Shown: positions 32,828 to 40,560, counted from the first letter of the stretch. The stretch is DNA of 64,000 bases from DASSUW01 sp036257565 (GCA_036257565.1 DATAFH010000021.1:18875-82874); one strand, 5' to 3'. Made by a program: numbers and translations. The notes: a model not told the origin generated them from the sequence alone.

Positions 32828-33195
32828 CAGACGCCCGTGCCCATGGCGGCCTTGAGGATCCCGATACGCGCGTGGGCGACCTGCACAGCCGCCTGGTGCT
32901 CGAGCGCATTGGCGGCGAGCTTCGCCGACTCGGACTCGACGTCGACCGTGGAGCCGTCGGCGCGCTGGGCGCCGGCGCTCCCGTCACGGGCGGGCGCGAA
33001 CGTCATCGCGTGCAGCGAGCCCTTGGCATCCTCGCCGCGCTCCATGGCGGAGGCGAGGGCGCCGTGGAACTCCACGTCGACCCGCTGATACCCGGGGGTG
33101 TTGGCGTTGGCCAGGTTCGCCGCCAGCGCCTCGTGGCGCTTGCCGGCGCCCTCGATGGCGCGCTCGAGGGCAAGCTGCGTGATGTCGAACAGCAC
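32827..33195 (-). CDS. flgB: Proximal rod protein FlgB
   Basis: A 122-residue rod subunit with the motif ALAANLANANTPGYQRVDVE and the C-terminal ALEHQAAVQVAHARIGIL. GTG start with AAGGAG 11 bases upstream. It heads the flgBC-fliEFGHI-yciH operon, which has a SigD-like promoter about 92 bases upstream. Confidence 0.94.
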   Translation of the reverse strand: MLFDITQLALERAIEGAGKRHEALAANLANANTPGYQRVDVEFHGALASAMERGEDAKGSLHAMTFAPARDGSAGAQRADGSTVDVESESAKLAANALEHQAAVQVAHARIGILKAAMGTGV

Positions 33196-33280
33196 GGGGG
33201 ACGGGTCTCCTTAAAGCGGAACTTCAAAGGGGCGCTCGGTCCCTCCCTGGACCAGCAAGGCCCCGTCCCTGGGGCAGCCC

Positions 33281-33292
33281 ATTCCCTTGATC
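33281..33292 (-). repeat. 12-mer shared with the fliA upstream region
   Basis: The minus-strand word GATCAAGGGAAT occurs here and exactly again at 37366-37377, each 60-90 bases upstream of a flagellar operon on the minus strand. Possibly a shared regulator site. Confidence 0.4.
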
Positions 33293-33314
33293 GGTCGCCG
33301 CGGGGGAGACTTGA
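33288..33314 (-). promoter_or_regulatory. FliA/SigD-type promoter of the flgB operon
   Basis: Minus strand TCAA (33314-33311), 15 bases, ACCGATCA (33295-33288). The first bases of the spacer (GTCTCC) match those at the flagellin promoter. It overlaps the 12-mer shared with fliA. Confidence 0.65.
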
Positions 33315-33322
33315 ACGGACCG

Positions 33323-33916
33323 ATGCCCCGTGCCCTCCTCGTCACCCTGTGCGCGCTCGTCGTGCGGCGGCAACGACGGCCACGCGCAGCCGCCGCCATC
33401 CGCCGGCGCCATCGCCGGAGAGCTGGACGGCGTGCTCGACGAGCGCCCGGTCGTGCTCGTCGGCGCCTCGTTCGGCGGCTATGTCGTGCAGCTGTTCGCG
33501 AGCGGCCACCCGGCTGACGTCGCAGGCGTCGTGCCCGTGGACTCGCTGCATCCCGAGATCGACACGACGTTCAGGCGGCTGTTCGGCAAGCAGGCGGCCG
33601 CCGCTCGCGCTCGGCAGCTCGAGGACAACAGCGAGCGCATCACGTTCGCCGACCTCCGGAGGAGCGCAGCCGAGGTCGAGGCGGCCGAGGGGTTCCCCGA
33701 GGTGCCACTCGTCGTCCTCAAGCACGGCATCTCCTTCGACCCTGGCGGCGAGCCCGTGCCGGCGCTGGAGCGCGCGTGGGGCGGATGCAGGCGCAGCTCG
33801 CGGCGCTCAGCGCGCAGGGCCGCGTGGTGGTCGCCGAGCGCAGCCATCACCGGATCGCGGAGGACCAGCCGGAGGTGGTGGCGGCGGCGATCCGGCGCGT
33901 CGCCGGCACGCCCTGA
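33323..33916 (+). pseudogene. Alpha/beta-hydrolase, frameshifted and internally shortened
   Basis: Three frame segments make one damaged lipoprotein-like hydrolase. Frame 2 from ATG 33323 gives a signal peptide MPRALLVTLCALV. Frame 0 from about 33363 gives CGGNDG, then GELDGVLDERPVVLVGASFG with the nucleophile-elbow Ser, and a body to about 33770. Frame 2 resumes with MQAQLAALSAQGRVVVAERS, holding the likely catalytic-His segment SHHRIAEDQP, and stops at 33916. The oxyanion-side half usually found before the nucleophile elbow is missing (roughly 60-80 residues). Decayed gene; sequencing error cannot explain the missing part. Confidence 0.72.
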
Positions 33917-33919
33917 GGC

Positions 33920-34237
33920 TCAGGCCGTGCCGTCGACCCAGCGCCGCGCCTCGGGCGTGCGGGCGGCCGCGTAGCCGGCGACCGCACCGCGGCTCTGGCG
34001 CAGCGCGGCGAGCTCGCGTGACGCCTCGGCCCGGGCCTGGGCGAGCGTGGCGGTGAGCTCCTGCTGGACGACGTTGAGGGCCTCGAGCACGAGGCGGGCG
34101 CCGCGCGGGGCGGCACCGAGCGTGGCCGCAATGCGCAGCCGCTCGTCGGTTGACTCGGCGAGCTCCTCCCAGCGACCCTCGGCGGCGAGCTGGCGCTCGG
34201 CCGTGGCGCGGGCGAGGAGTGCGGTCCAGGGATCCAT
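33920..34237 (-). CDS. FliT-like flagellar chaperone
   Basis: A 105-residue helical protein starting MDPWTALLARATAERQLAAE, with EELAESTDERLRIAATLGAA and a central helix VLEALNVVQQELTATLAQAR. Size, helix content and position 3 bases after fliS fit a FliT-type chaperone for FliD or an export regulator. Sequence similarity to known FliT is too weak for me to be certain. Confidence 0.62.
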   Translation of the reverse strand: MDPWTALLARATAERQLAAEGRWEELAESTDERLRIAATLGAAPRGARLVLEALNVVQQELTATLAQARAEASRELAALRQSRGAVAGYAAARTPEARRWVDGTA

Positions 34238-34240
34238 GGG

Positions 34241-34660
34241 TCAGGTGGCGGCGATCTGCGCCCAGGACTCGCGCAGCTCGCCGAGCAGTTCGGCGACGGT
34301 CTCGATCGCGGCGGGGTCCTGCTCGAGCCGCGCCTCCATCAGCTTGCGGGTCGACCACACGTAGATGCCCTGCAGCCGGCTGGCGACGACGCCGCCGCGC
34401 TCGAGGTCGAGCGTGGAGAGCAGCTCGTCGACGATCGCCTCGGCGCGCGAGAGGCGCATCCCCGCCTCGGCGACCTCGCCCGTGCGCATCGCGTGCGCGG
34501 CCTGGCCGAGGAACCGCAGGCACCCGTCGTAGAGCATGACCACGAGCTGGCCCCGCGGCGCGGTGAGGATGCTCTGCTGCTTGTAGGCGGCGGGGCTGCG
34601 AGTGGCGGTGTAGGCGGACAACGGCGACCTCAGGACGGATGGGCGGACGACCTTCTTCAC
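34241..34660 (-). CDS. fliS: Flagellin export chaperone FliS
   Basis: A FliS-family four-helix chaperone that keeps flagellin unfolded for export. The family core AYKQQSILTAPRGQLVVMLY with DGCLRFLGQA is clear. The GTG at 34660 gives 139 residues; a TTG at 34621 with GAGG upstream would give the more usual N-terminus (LSAYTATRSPAAY), so the first 13 residues are doubtful. It follows fliD by 31 bases. Confidence 0.92.
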   Translation of the reverse strand: MKKVVRPSVLRSPLSAYTATRSPAAYKQQSILTAPRGQLVVMLYDGCLRFLGQAAHAMRTGEVAEAGMRLSRAEAIVDELLSTLDLERGGVVASRLQGIYVWSTRKLMEARLEQDPAAIETVAELLGELRESWAQIAAT

Positions 34661-34691
34661 CGGTAGTCGACCCCGGTGGACACCGCTTGAG

Positions 34692-36068
34692 CTACTGGTT
34701 GGCGTTCAGCGCGGCGAGCTGGCCGGTGAGCCAGGCCTGCTGCGTCTGCGAGTTCTGGAGCGCCAGCTCCATGGCCGCGAACTGGGCCTTGAGGCGCGCC
34801 TCCTTGGCGTCCAGCCGCTCGTTCGTGGCGTCGATCTGCGACTGGATGCGGGCGACGGTGCGCTCGGAGCCCTTCAGGCGGTCGTCGATGCCGCTGGTCT
34901 GCTTCTTGACGAACGCGTCGACCTGGGCGTCGAAGCCGGCGAAGAACGCCTTGACCTGCGTCGCGTCCCCCTCCAGAACCGCGTCGAGCCTGGCCGCGTC
35001 GATCACCAGGCGGCCGCCCTTGGCGGCGTCCGAGGTCGCGCCGCCCGAGGCCTTCGGGACCGTGATCCCGAGGTCGGACAGGTCGTTGAGGCCGCTGCCC
35101 GACAGCACCTCCGTCATGCTGCTGCGCAGGCGCGACAGCATGCCGGTGAGGCCCGTGTCGCCGTGCAGCTGGCCGAGGCCGGCCTGGAAGGAGGAGCCGG
35201 GGCTGGTGATCGGCTTCTCGGTCAGCGCGCTGCGCGTCGTGTCGACGACCGCGTTGTAGGCGTCGACGAACGCGGTGACCTTCGCCTTGAGCGCGGTGCG
35301 GTCGAGCGTCGGCTCGGACACCGTGACCGTGGCGGGAGAGCTCGTGACGCCCTTGAGCGTGATGCGCAGGCCGGGGACCGCGCTCTCGAGCACGTTGGTC
35401 TGCGAGGGCGGCTGGGCGACGCCGTCGATCGAGTACGACGCGTTGAGCCGGCTCAGGTCGGGCGACGTGTAGTCGTCGTCGGCGGTCAGCACGCCGGCCG
35501 CCGTGACCGCGAAGTCGGAGCTCGAGCCGGTCTTGCGCGAGGAGAGGACGAGGCGGTCGGTGCCGTCGCCGTCCTTGACGATCGCGGCGACGACCGGACC
35601 GGAGCTCCTGGCGTTGATCGTGTCGGCGACGCTCTGGAGCGTGGCGCCCGCGGCGACCGTCACGTCGATCGCGACGGCCGGGTCGGCAGCCGACTCGACG
35701 TGGATGGTGCCGCCGGTGGTGGCGTCGGAGGTGAAGCCACGCTGCATCGAGGAGGCGAGGCGGTCGACCTGGACCGTGTGCCCGCCGATGCCGGCGCCGC
35801 CCACGAGCGCGACCGCGACCTTGGCGTCCGAGCTCTCGGCGGTCTGCCTCTGGGCCCAGCTCGAGTCCGCGCCGAGCGCCTTGGCGGCGCTCTGCAGGGC
35901 CGAGAGCTTGGCGGCGACGGTGGTCAGCCCGGTGCGCTGCGCGTTCACCGCGGCCTGGCGGTAGGACATGCGCGTCGTCCTCTGGCGTTCGAGCGCCATC
36001 AGCTGGCTCACGATCGCGCTGGTGTCGACGCCCGAGGCGAGGCCGGAGAGGGCGAGGTTGTCGGCCAT
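34692..36068 (-). CDS. fliD: Filament cap protein FliD
   Basis: A 458-residue hook-associated protein 2. N-terminal motif LSGLASGVDTSAIVSQLMAL, central variable domains, and the C-terminal coiled coil with RTVARIQSQIDATNERLDAK and KAQFAAMELALQNSQTQQAW are typical. It starts 3 bases after flaG. It promotes flagellin polymerisation at the tip. Confidence 0.95.
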   Translation of the reverse strand: MADNLALSGLASGVDTSAIVSQLMALERQRTTRMSYRQAAVNAQRTGLTTVAAKLSALQSAAKALGADSSWAQRQTAESSDAKVAVALVGGAGIGGHTVQVDRLASSMQRGFTSDATTGGTIHVESAADPAVAIDVTVAAGATLQSVADTINARSSGPVVAAIVKDGDGTDRLVLSSRKTGSSSDFAVTAAGVLTADDDYTSPDLSRLNASYSIDGVAQPPSQTNVLESAVPGLRITLKGVTSSPATVTVSEPTLDRTALKAKVTAFVDAYNAVVDTTRSALTEKPITSPGSSFQAGLGQLHGDTGLTGMLSRLRSSMTEVLSGSGLNDLSDLGITVPKASGGATSDAAKGGRLVIDAARLDAVLEGDATQVKAFFAGFDAQVDAFVKKQTSGIDDRLKGSERTVARIQSQIDATNERLDAKEARLKAQFAAMELALQNSQTQQAWLTGQLAALNANQ

Positions 36069-36071
36069 CGC

Positions 36072-36434
36072 CTAGAGCGACGCGCCCGCGAGCACCGCGA
36101 GCGCGTGAGACGGCGGAATCGTGCGGATCGTGTTGCCCGCGCGGTCGCGCACCTCGATCACCATCCGCCCGCTCGCGGAATCCTTGCTGAAGTGCAGCTC
36201 GCGGTTCTCGGTCCAGAGCTGGTGCGCGCGGTCAGCCGCGGCGCCGATCTCCTCGAGCACCTCGGTCGGCGGGACGGCGGGAATCGACACCTGCGCGCCG
36301 TCCACTTCACGCGCGGGCGAGGGCCCGGCGGCGCCGGCGAGCGCCGCCGAGAAGTCCGTTCGCGGCACGGGAACAGGGCGCCGCGCGGGCGCACCGGATC
36401 CGATGGGGGGCAGGGGGCCGATCTCGAAGCTCAT
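36072..36434 (-). CDS. flaG: FlaG-family protein
   Basis: A 120-residue protein whose C-terminal 60 residues match FlaG: LWTENRELHFSKDSASGRMV followed by IEVRDRAGNTIRTIPPS. FlaG affects filament length in several bacteria. The ATG at 36434 lies 11 bases after a SigD-like -10 box; longer upstream frame is inside the fliA end and discarded. Confidence 0.88.
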   Translation of the reverse strand: MSFEIGPLPPIGSGAPARRPVPVPRTDFSAALAGAAGPSPAREVDGAQVSIPAVPPTEVLEEIGAAADRAHQLWTENRELHFSKDSASGRMVIEVRDRAGNTIRTIPPSHALAVLAGASL

Positions 36435-36445
36435 CTTGGCCTCGA

Positions 36446-36472
36446 TTGTCGGCGGCTCGGCGAGGGGCTTGA
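36446..36472 (-). promoter_or_regulatory. FliA/SigD-type promoter of flaG-fliD-fliS
   Basis: Minus strand TCAA (36472-36469), 15 bases, GCCGACAA (36453-36446), a 7 of 8 match in the -10. It sits in the 50-base gap after fliA and ends 11 bases before the flaG start. Confidence 0.75.
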
Positions 36473-36484
36473 GAGCGTGGACGT

Positions 36485-37300
36485 TTATCCGACGGCCGAG
36501 AAGAGCAGCGCGTCCTCCGACAGCTGCGCCTTCAGCGTGCGCTTGAGCTGCGAGTGGATCTGGCACACCCGGCTCTCGGACACGCCGAGGATGTCGCCAA
36601 TCTCGCGCAGCGTCAGGTTCTTGACGTAGAGGAGGACGGCGACCTCGCGCTCGCGGCGGGGCAGCTGCTCAAACGCGCCGCGGAACTTGTCCTTGGCCTC
36701 TTCGGAGGCGCTCATGTGCTCCGGGTCCAGGCGGTTGTCGCCCGAGGCCAGCGTGTCGATGCGCTCGACCGTGGTCTCGTCGTCGGAGATCACCAGCGTG
36801 TTGAGCGACGTGACGTCGGACACCGCGATGTCGTCCTCGCGGCGGCGGAGGTCCTCGACGGAGATGGCCAGCGAGTCGGCGAGCTCGTCGCGCGAGGGGC
36901 GGCGCCCGTGGATGCCGGTGAACTGGTCGCGCGCCTTGGAGATGTCGCGCTCCCAGCGGCGCAGCGAGCGCGGCGCCCAGTCCTGACGGCGCAGCTCGTC
37001 GAGCACGGCGCCGTGGATGCGGGTCCACGCGAACTGCTCGAGCGTGGCGCCCTTCGACGGGTCATAGCGGTCGATCGAGGCGATCAGAGCCTCGAGGCCA
37101 CAGGAGATGAAGTCCTCGACCTCGCAGCGGGCCGGCAGCTCGCGGACCTTCTTGAAGACGATGTACTTGACGAGCGGCGCGAAGGTCATCACGAGGCGGT
37201 TCCGCACCTGGACGTCGCCGGTGCGCTTGTACTCGCTCCAGAGCGCCAGGGCCTCGTCCGCGGAGACGCGGCGGCGGCTGGTGGTCGAGGCGGACTTCAT
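36485..37300 (-). CDS. fliA: Flagellar sigma factor FliA/SigD
   Basis: A 271-residue sigma-70 group 3 factor. Region 2 runs through RYDPSKGATLEQFAWTRIHG with AVLDELRRQDW, region 3 through GRRPSRDELADSLAISVEDL, and region 4 through REREVAVLLYVKNLTLREIG and the helix-turn-helix VSESRVCQIHSQ. It should read the TCAA-N15-GCCGAT promoters found across the window. AAGGAG lies 11 bases before the ATG. No anti-sigma FlgM gene is visible. Confidence 0.95.
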   Translation of the reverse strand: MKSASTTSRRRVSADEALALWSEYKRTGDVQVRNRLVMTFAPLVKYIVFKKVRELPARCEVEDFISCGLEALIASIDRYDPSKGATLEQFAWTRIHGAVLDELRRQDWAPRSLRRWERDISKARDQFTGIHGRRPSRDELADSLAISVEDLRRREDDIAVSDVTSLNTLVISDDETTVERIDTLASGDNRLDPEHMSASEEAKDKFRGAFEQLPRREREVAVLLYVKNLTLREIGDILGVSESRVCQIHSQLKRTLKAQLSEDALLFSAVG

Positions 37301-37348
37301 GACGAACGGAGCTCCTTGAGGGAGGAATGGTCTGACGGACCGGTCCTG

Positions 37349-37377
37349 TATCGGGCCGAGACCCGATTCCCTTGATC
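37349..37377 (-). promoter_or_regulatory. Element upstream of fliA, imperfect SigD-like
   Basis: Minus strand TCAA (37375-37372), then 15 bases and GCCCGATA, one base off register from the sigma-28 -10. It overlaps the 12-mer GATCAAGGGAAT shared with the flgB region. Possible autoregulation or another activator site. Confidence 0.35.
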
Positions 37378-37645
37378 ACGGATTTCGGCGAGGCGCGGAA
37401 TCGCTCACGGCGTAGGCCCAGGCGAGCGCCGCGGCGACCGCTCCCCACAGCTCCTCGGGCACTTCCTGGCCGAGCGCGAGGCCGGCGAGCGCGTCGGCGA
37501 GCTGCGGGTCCTCGTGGACGGGCACCCCGGCAGCGCGCGCCTGCTCGAGGATCGCGGCGGCGACGTGGCCGCGGCCGGCCGCCACGACCTGCGGCGCGCC
37601 GGTGCCCGTATAGCGGAGGGCGGCGCTGACGTTTCGCTCAGGCAT
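37376..37645 (-). CDS. FlhB-like cytoplasmic domain protein (FhlB type)
   Basis: An 89-residue protein aligning with the C-terminal domain of FlhB: NVSAALRYTGTGAPQVVAAG, then GVPVHEDPQLADALAGLALG and VPEELWGAVAAALAWAYAV. The NPTH autocleavage motif is replaced (ERNVSAALRY), and there is no membrane part. Such FhlB proteins can stand in for the cleaved FlhB C-terminus. It overlaps the FliK-like gene upstream, so the pair may act in substrate switching. Confidence 0.85.
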   Translation of the reverse strand: MPERNVSAALRYTGTGAPQVVAAGRGHVAAAILEQARAAGVPVHEDPQLADALAGLALGQEVPEELWGAVAAALAWAYAVSDSAPRRNP

Positions 37646-38207
37646 AGACGTCGAGCGGATCGCGGCGCGGCGTGATGCTGACGTCGGCTTCGAGTCCCGT
37701 GCGCGCGACGAGGCCCTCCTGCAGCCGGCCCGCGGCCGCGTCGGCGAGCGCGAAGGGGCGCCCCGCGGTGGCCTCGACGGCGGCGCGCACGGCTTGCGGC
37801 GTGACCTCGAGCCGGAGGTCGAGCCGACCCAGCGTCTCGGACGTGAAGCTGAGCGCGACGGTGGCGCGCTCCTCGCCGCCGGCGTTGGTGGTCTTCGGCG
37901 GGTCCTCGACCACGACGCGGACGCCTCGCGGGTCGGCCGGCGGCGGGGTTGCGACGGGCACCGCCTGGTCGAGCTGGAGCGTCACCCGCTCGGGCGTAAC
38001 TTCGCTGACATTCAGGCGCAGGGTCTCGCCCTTGGCGCCCACGTCGGGCGGCAGCTGGGCGGCCAGCGGGATGCCGGCGATCACGAGCACGCCGTGCGCC
38101 TCGCTGCGGGACAGCACCCGCGCGACCACCGAGGTCCCCGGCCGCAGCACGAGGTCGGGCAGCTGGGCGCGCAGCAGCTGCGTCTGGACGGCGACGACCG
38201 GCTCCAC
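37638..38207 (-). CDS. FliK C-terminal-like protein
   Basis: A 189-residue protein, GTG start, beginning VEPVVAVQTQLLRAQLPDLV. The N-terminal half looks like a small beta domain (VVARVLSRSEAHGVLVIAG); the C-terminal half has SETLGRLDLRLEVTPQAVRA, the FliK-C-type motif (compare the FliK gene at 24-25.5 kb). Paired with the FhlB-like gene by overlap. Possibly a second switch or ruler component. Confidence 0.65.
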   Translation of the reverse strand: MEPVVAVQTQLLRAQLPDLVLRPGTSVVARVLSRSEAHGVLVIAGIPLAAQLPPDVGAKGETLRLNVSEVTPERVTLQLDQAVPVATPPPADPRGVRVVVEDPPKTTNAGGEERATVALSFTSETLGRLDLRLEVTPQAVRAAVEATAGRPFALADAAAGRLQEGLVARTGLEADVSITPRRDPLDVYA

Positions 38208-38210
38208 GCC

Positions 38211-38237
38211 TACAGGATGCCCGGCGAGGGCCGATGA
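38211..38237 (+). promoter_or_regulatory. FliA/SigD-type promoter of flgF
   Basis: TACA (38211-38214), 15 bases, GCCGATGA (38230-38237). The -10 ends 10 bases before the flgF ATG. The whole divergent gap is only 40 bases. Confidence 0.62.
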
Positions 38238-38247
38238 CCTGATTCAG

Positions 38248-38937
38248 ATGGACCGCGGTCTCTACATCGCCGCCTCCGGGATGCTCGCCGAGCAGATCCG
38301 CCAGGAGCAGATCGCCAACGACCTCGCCAACGCGTCGACGGCCGGCTACAAGGCCGACCGCACGGCGCAGAGCACGTTCGGCGATCTCCTGCTCGCCAAC
38401 TCCGGCTCGGGCGCCGTCGTGGGCCGCCAGAGCACGGCCGTGCAGGTTGCCGCGATCGAGACCGACTTCACGCCGGCCGCGGCGCGCGACACCGGCGAGC
38501 CGCTCGACTTCGCGGTCACCGGCGAGGGCTTCTTCGCCGTGCAGACGCCGCAGGGCGTGCGCTACACCCGCAACGGCCAGTTCGCGCTCGACAGCCAGGG
38601 CCGGCTCGTGACCGCCCGCGGCGATCTCGTGCTCGGCCGCGGCGGCGCGCCGATCGCGTCCCGCGACGGCAAGGTCGACGCCCGCCTGATCGGCGTCGTG
38701 AACCTCACGAACCCGCGCAAGGAGGGCGACTCGCTCGTCTCCGGCACTCCCGCCGGCGCCGCCACCGGCCAGGTCCGCGCGGGCGCGCTCGAGGCGTCGG
38801 GCGCCGACGCCGCGCGAGCGATGGTCGACATGATCGCCTCCATGCGGGCCTTCGAGGCCGGCCAGAAGGTCATCCAGGCGATCGACGACACCCTCGGCCG
38901 CGCGGCCACGCAGGTCGGCGCGGTCTCCGGCTCGTAG
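38248..38937 (+). CDS. flgF: Flagellar rod protein FlgF
   Basis: A 229-residue FlgF/FlgG-type axial protein. N-terminus MDRGLYIAASGMLAEQIRQE with QIANDLANASTAGYK; middle PLDFAVTGEGFFAVQTPQGV and RYTRNGQFALDSQGRLVTA; C-terminus ARAMVDMIASMRAFEAGQKV. By order before flgG and by shorter length it is assigned FlgF. The start lies directly after a SigD-like promoter. Confidence 0.9.
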   Translation: MDRGLYIAASGMLAEQIRQEQIANDLANASTAGYKADRTAQSTFGDLLLANSGSGAVVGRQSTAVQVAAIETDFTPAAARDTGEPLDFAVTGEGFFAVQTPQGVRYTRNGQFALDSQGRLVTARGDLVLGRGGAPIASRDGKVDARLIGVVNLTNPRKEGDSLVSGTPAGAATGQVRAGALEASGADAARAMVDMIASMRAFEAGQKVIQAIDDTLGRAATQVGAVSGS

Positions 38938-38964
38938 CGCTCTCCGCGCGCGAACGTCAACGGC

Positions 38965-38991
38965 TCAAGTTCCACAGCCGAACGCCGAAGA
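38965..38991 (+). promoter_or_regulatory. FliA/SigD-type promoter of flgG
   Basis: TCAA (38965-38968), 15 bases, GCCGAAGA (38984-38991). It ends 9 bases before the flgG ATG, where no good ribosome site is present. Confidence 0.62.
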
Positions 38992-39000
38992 CCCGAAGGC

Positions 39001-39738
39001 ATGCTTCAGGGGTTGAACTCGGCAGCCGCCGGCATGGCGGCGCAGCAGCAGCGGATGGACGCCGTCGCCAATGACCTGGCGAACGCGAACACGACGGGGT
39101 ACAAGCACCAGCGCGTCGGGTTCCGGGATCTCGTCTACGACCAGGTCGGACGCTCGTCGGCCCAGGGGGTCCGGACGGGCTCGGGCTCGGCGGCGGTCGA
39201 TGCCGGGCGCTCGTTCGCCCAGGGCGTGCTTCAGCGCACGCAGCGGCCGCTCGACGTCGCGATCCAGGGCGAGGGGTTCCTTCGCGTCCGCCTCGCGGAC
39301 GGCCGTGAGGCGCTGACGCGCGACGGCGGCCTGCAGATCGACGGCGCCGGGCGCCTCGTCACCTCGGCCGGCTCGCTCCTGCAGCCGCAGATCACCGTGC
39401 CCGACGGCGTCCCCGAGGACGCGATCTCGATCGGGCCTGACGGCACCGTGCTGATCGACGGTCGCAACGCCGGCCGCCTCGACCTCGTCACCGTGCGCTC
39501 GGTCCAGGGCCTGATCTCCGTAGGCGACAACGCGTTCACCACCTCCCCGGCCTCCGGCCCCGAGACCGCCGCCCCGCAGACCACCGTCCTCTCGCAGGGC
39601 GCGCTCGAGAGCTCGAACAGCGACATGGCCGAGTCCATGGTCGCGATGATCGAGGCCCAGCGCGCGTTCCAGCTCGCCTCGAAGGCGATCACGATGGCCG
39701 ACGAGATGATGGGCATCGCGAACGGCGTGAAGAGATGA
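39001..39738 (+). CDS. flgG: Distal rod protein FlgG
   Basis: A 245-residue distal rod subunit. N-terminal MLQGLNSAAAGMAAQQQRMD with AVANDLANANTTGYK, core PLDVAIQGEGFLRVRLADGR, and C-terminal MAESMVAMIEAQRAFQLASK are canonical. It lacks a ribosome site but follows a SigD-like promoter, which suggests near-leaderless initiation. It begins the flgG-J-N-K-L series. Confidence 0.95.
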   Translation: MLQGLNSAAAGMAAQQQRMDAVANDLANANTTGYKHQRVGFRDLVYDQVGRSSAQGVRTGSGSAAVDAGRSFAQGVLQRTQRPLDVAIQGEGFLRVRLADGREALTRDGGLQIDGAGRLVTSAGSLLQPQITVPDGVPEDAISIGPDGTVLIDGRNAGRLDLVTVRSVQGLISVGDNAFTTSPASGPETAAPQTTVLSQGALESSNSDMAESMVAMIEAQRAFQLASKAITMADEMMGIANGVKR

Positions 39739-39796
39739 GCCGCGCAATGGGTCGATACGAGACGTCGGATTCGTTGGGCGCATGCGGAGCAGTGCG

Positions 39797-40060
39797 ATGA
39801 TCGAAGGGCTCCCGTCGGTGCCGTCGTCCGCTCTTCCCGCCTCCGTTCGCGACGCCTCGAAGGCCGACCGCGACGCCTACAAGGCCGCGCTCGGCTTCGA
39901 GCAGATCCTGCTCGGCCGGCTCGTCGGGGAGATCGTGCCGGCCGGCGACAGCCCGTACGCCTCCTCGGTGCAGGACGCCTTCACCGCCGGTCTCGTGAAC
40001 GGCGGCGGCATCGGCCTCGCCGCCTCGCTCTATCCCAGCCTGCGCAAGGCGGCCGCATGA
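39797..40060 (+). CDS. flgJ: Rod-binding protein FlgJ (N-terminal domain only)
   Basis: An 87-residue protein matching the rod-binding half of FlgJ: ALGFEQILLGRLVGEIVPAG and QDAFTAGLVNGGGIGLAASL. The muramidase half of enteric FlgJ is absent; separate CHAP and SLT hydrolases in this locus may supply it. ATG 39797 has GGAG 8 bases upstream; ATG 39782 is an alternative. Overlaps flgN (ATGA). Confidence 0.85.
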   Translation: MIEGLPSVPSSALPASVRDASKADRDAYKAALGFEQILLGRLVGEIVPAGDSPYASSVQDAFTAGLVNGGGIGLAASLYPSLRKAAA

Positions 40061-40560
40061 GCACCGTCATCGAAGCCGAGCTGCTCGTCCACCTCGACGC
40101 CCAGATCGCCTCCGCGCGGCGCCTGCTCGGCCTCGTGCTCGAGCAGGGCAAGGCCGTGCGCGCCCGCGACGTCGAGGCCGTCCTCGCCCGGCTCGCCGAC
40201 GTGCAGACCGAGATGGGCCTGCGCGGCGCCCTCGAGCAGGACCGCGCCGCGCTGCTGCAGCGCGCCGGCGTCGCCCTTGGCGTCCCCGCCACCCAGGTCA
40301 CGCTCGAGCGCCTGTGTGCGCTCGTCGCGCCCGGCGCTGCCGAGGCCGCCCGCCAGCGCTCGGCCGAGCTGCGCGGGCTGCTGGCCGAGATCGCCCGCGA
40401 GCACGGCATCAACCGCGCGCTCATGCGCCAGGAGCTCGCCTTCCTCGCCCATCTGACGCGCCTCGTGGGCCAGGACACGGAGCCCGGTTACGGGCGCCCC
40501 GGCGCCGAGGGCAGCCCCACGCCCCCGCCCATCCATCGCGCACTGGACCTGCAGGCATGA
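40057..40560 (+). CDS. flgN: FlgN-family export chaperone
   Basis: A 167-residue helical protein starting MSTVIEAELLVHLDAQIASA, with QRSAELRGLLAEIAREHGIN near residue 108 and a Pro/Gly-rich tail. Position directly before flgK with an ATGA overlap is the classic FlgN place; it is the chaperone for FlgK and FlgL. No flgM precedes it. Confidence 0.85.
   Translation: MSTVIEAELLVHLDAQIASARRLLGLVLEQGKAVRARDVEAVLARLADVQTEMGLRGALEQDRAALLQRAGVALGVPATQVTLERLCALVAPGAAEAARQRSAELRGLLAEIAREHGINRALMRQELAFLAHLTRLVGQDTEPGYGRPGAEGSPTPPPIHRALDLQA

Noticed and set aside
32079..32987. Long 302-codon frame ending with fliE
   Set aside because: Its first 198 codons overlap flgC and flgB in another frame and are Arg/Ala-rich; only the last 104 codons are FliE.
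34664..34690. SigD-like promoter before fliS (TCAA, N15, GTCGACTA)
   Set aside because: The -10 match is poor and the box ends only 3 bases from the annotated start. It would make sense only with the alternative TTG start, so it is not listed as a feature.
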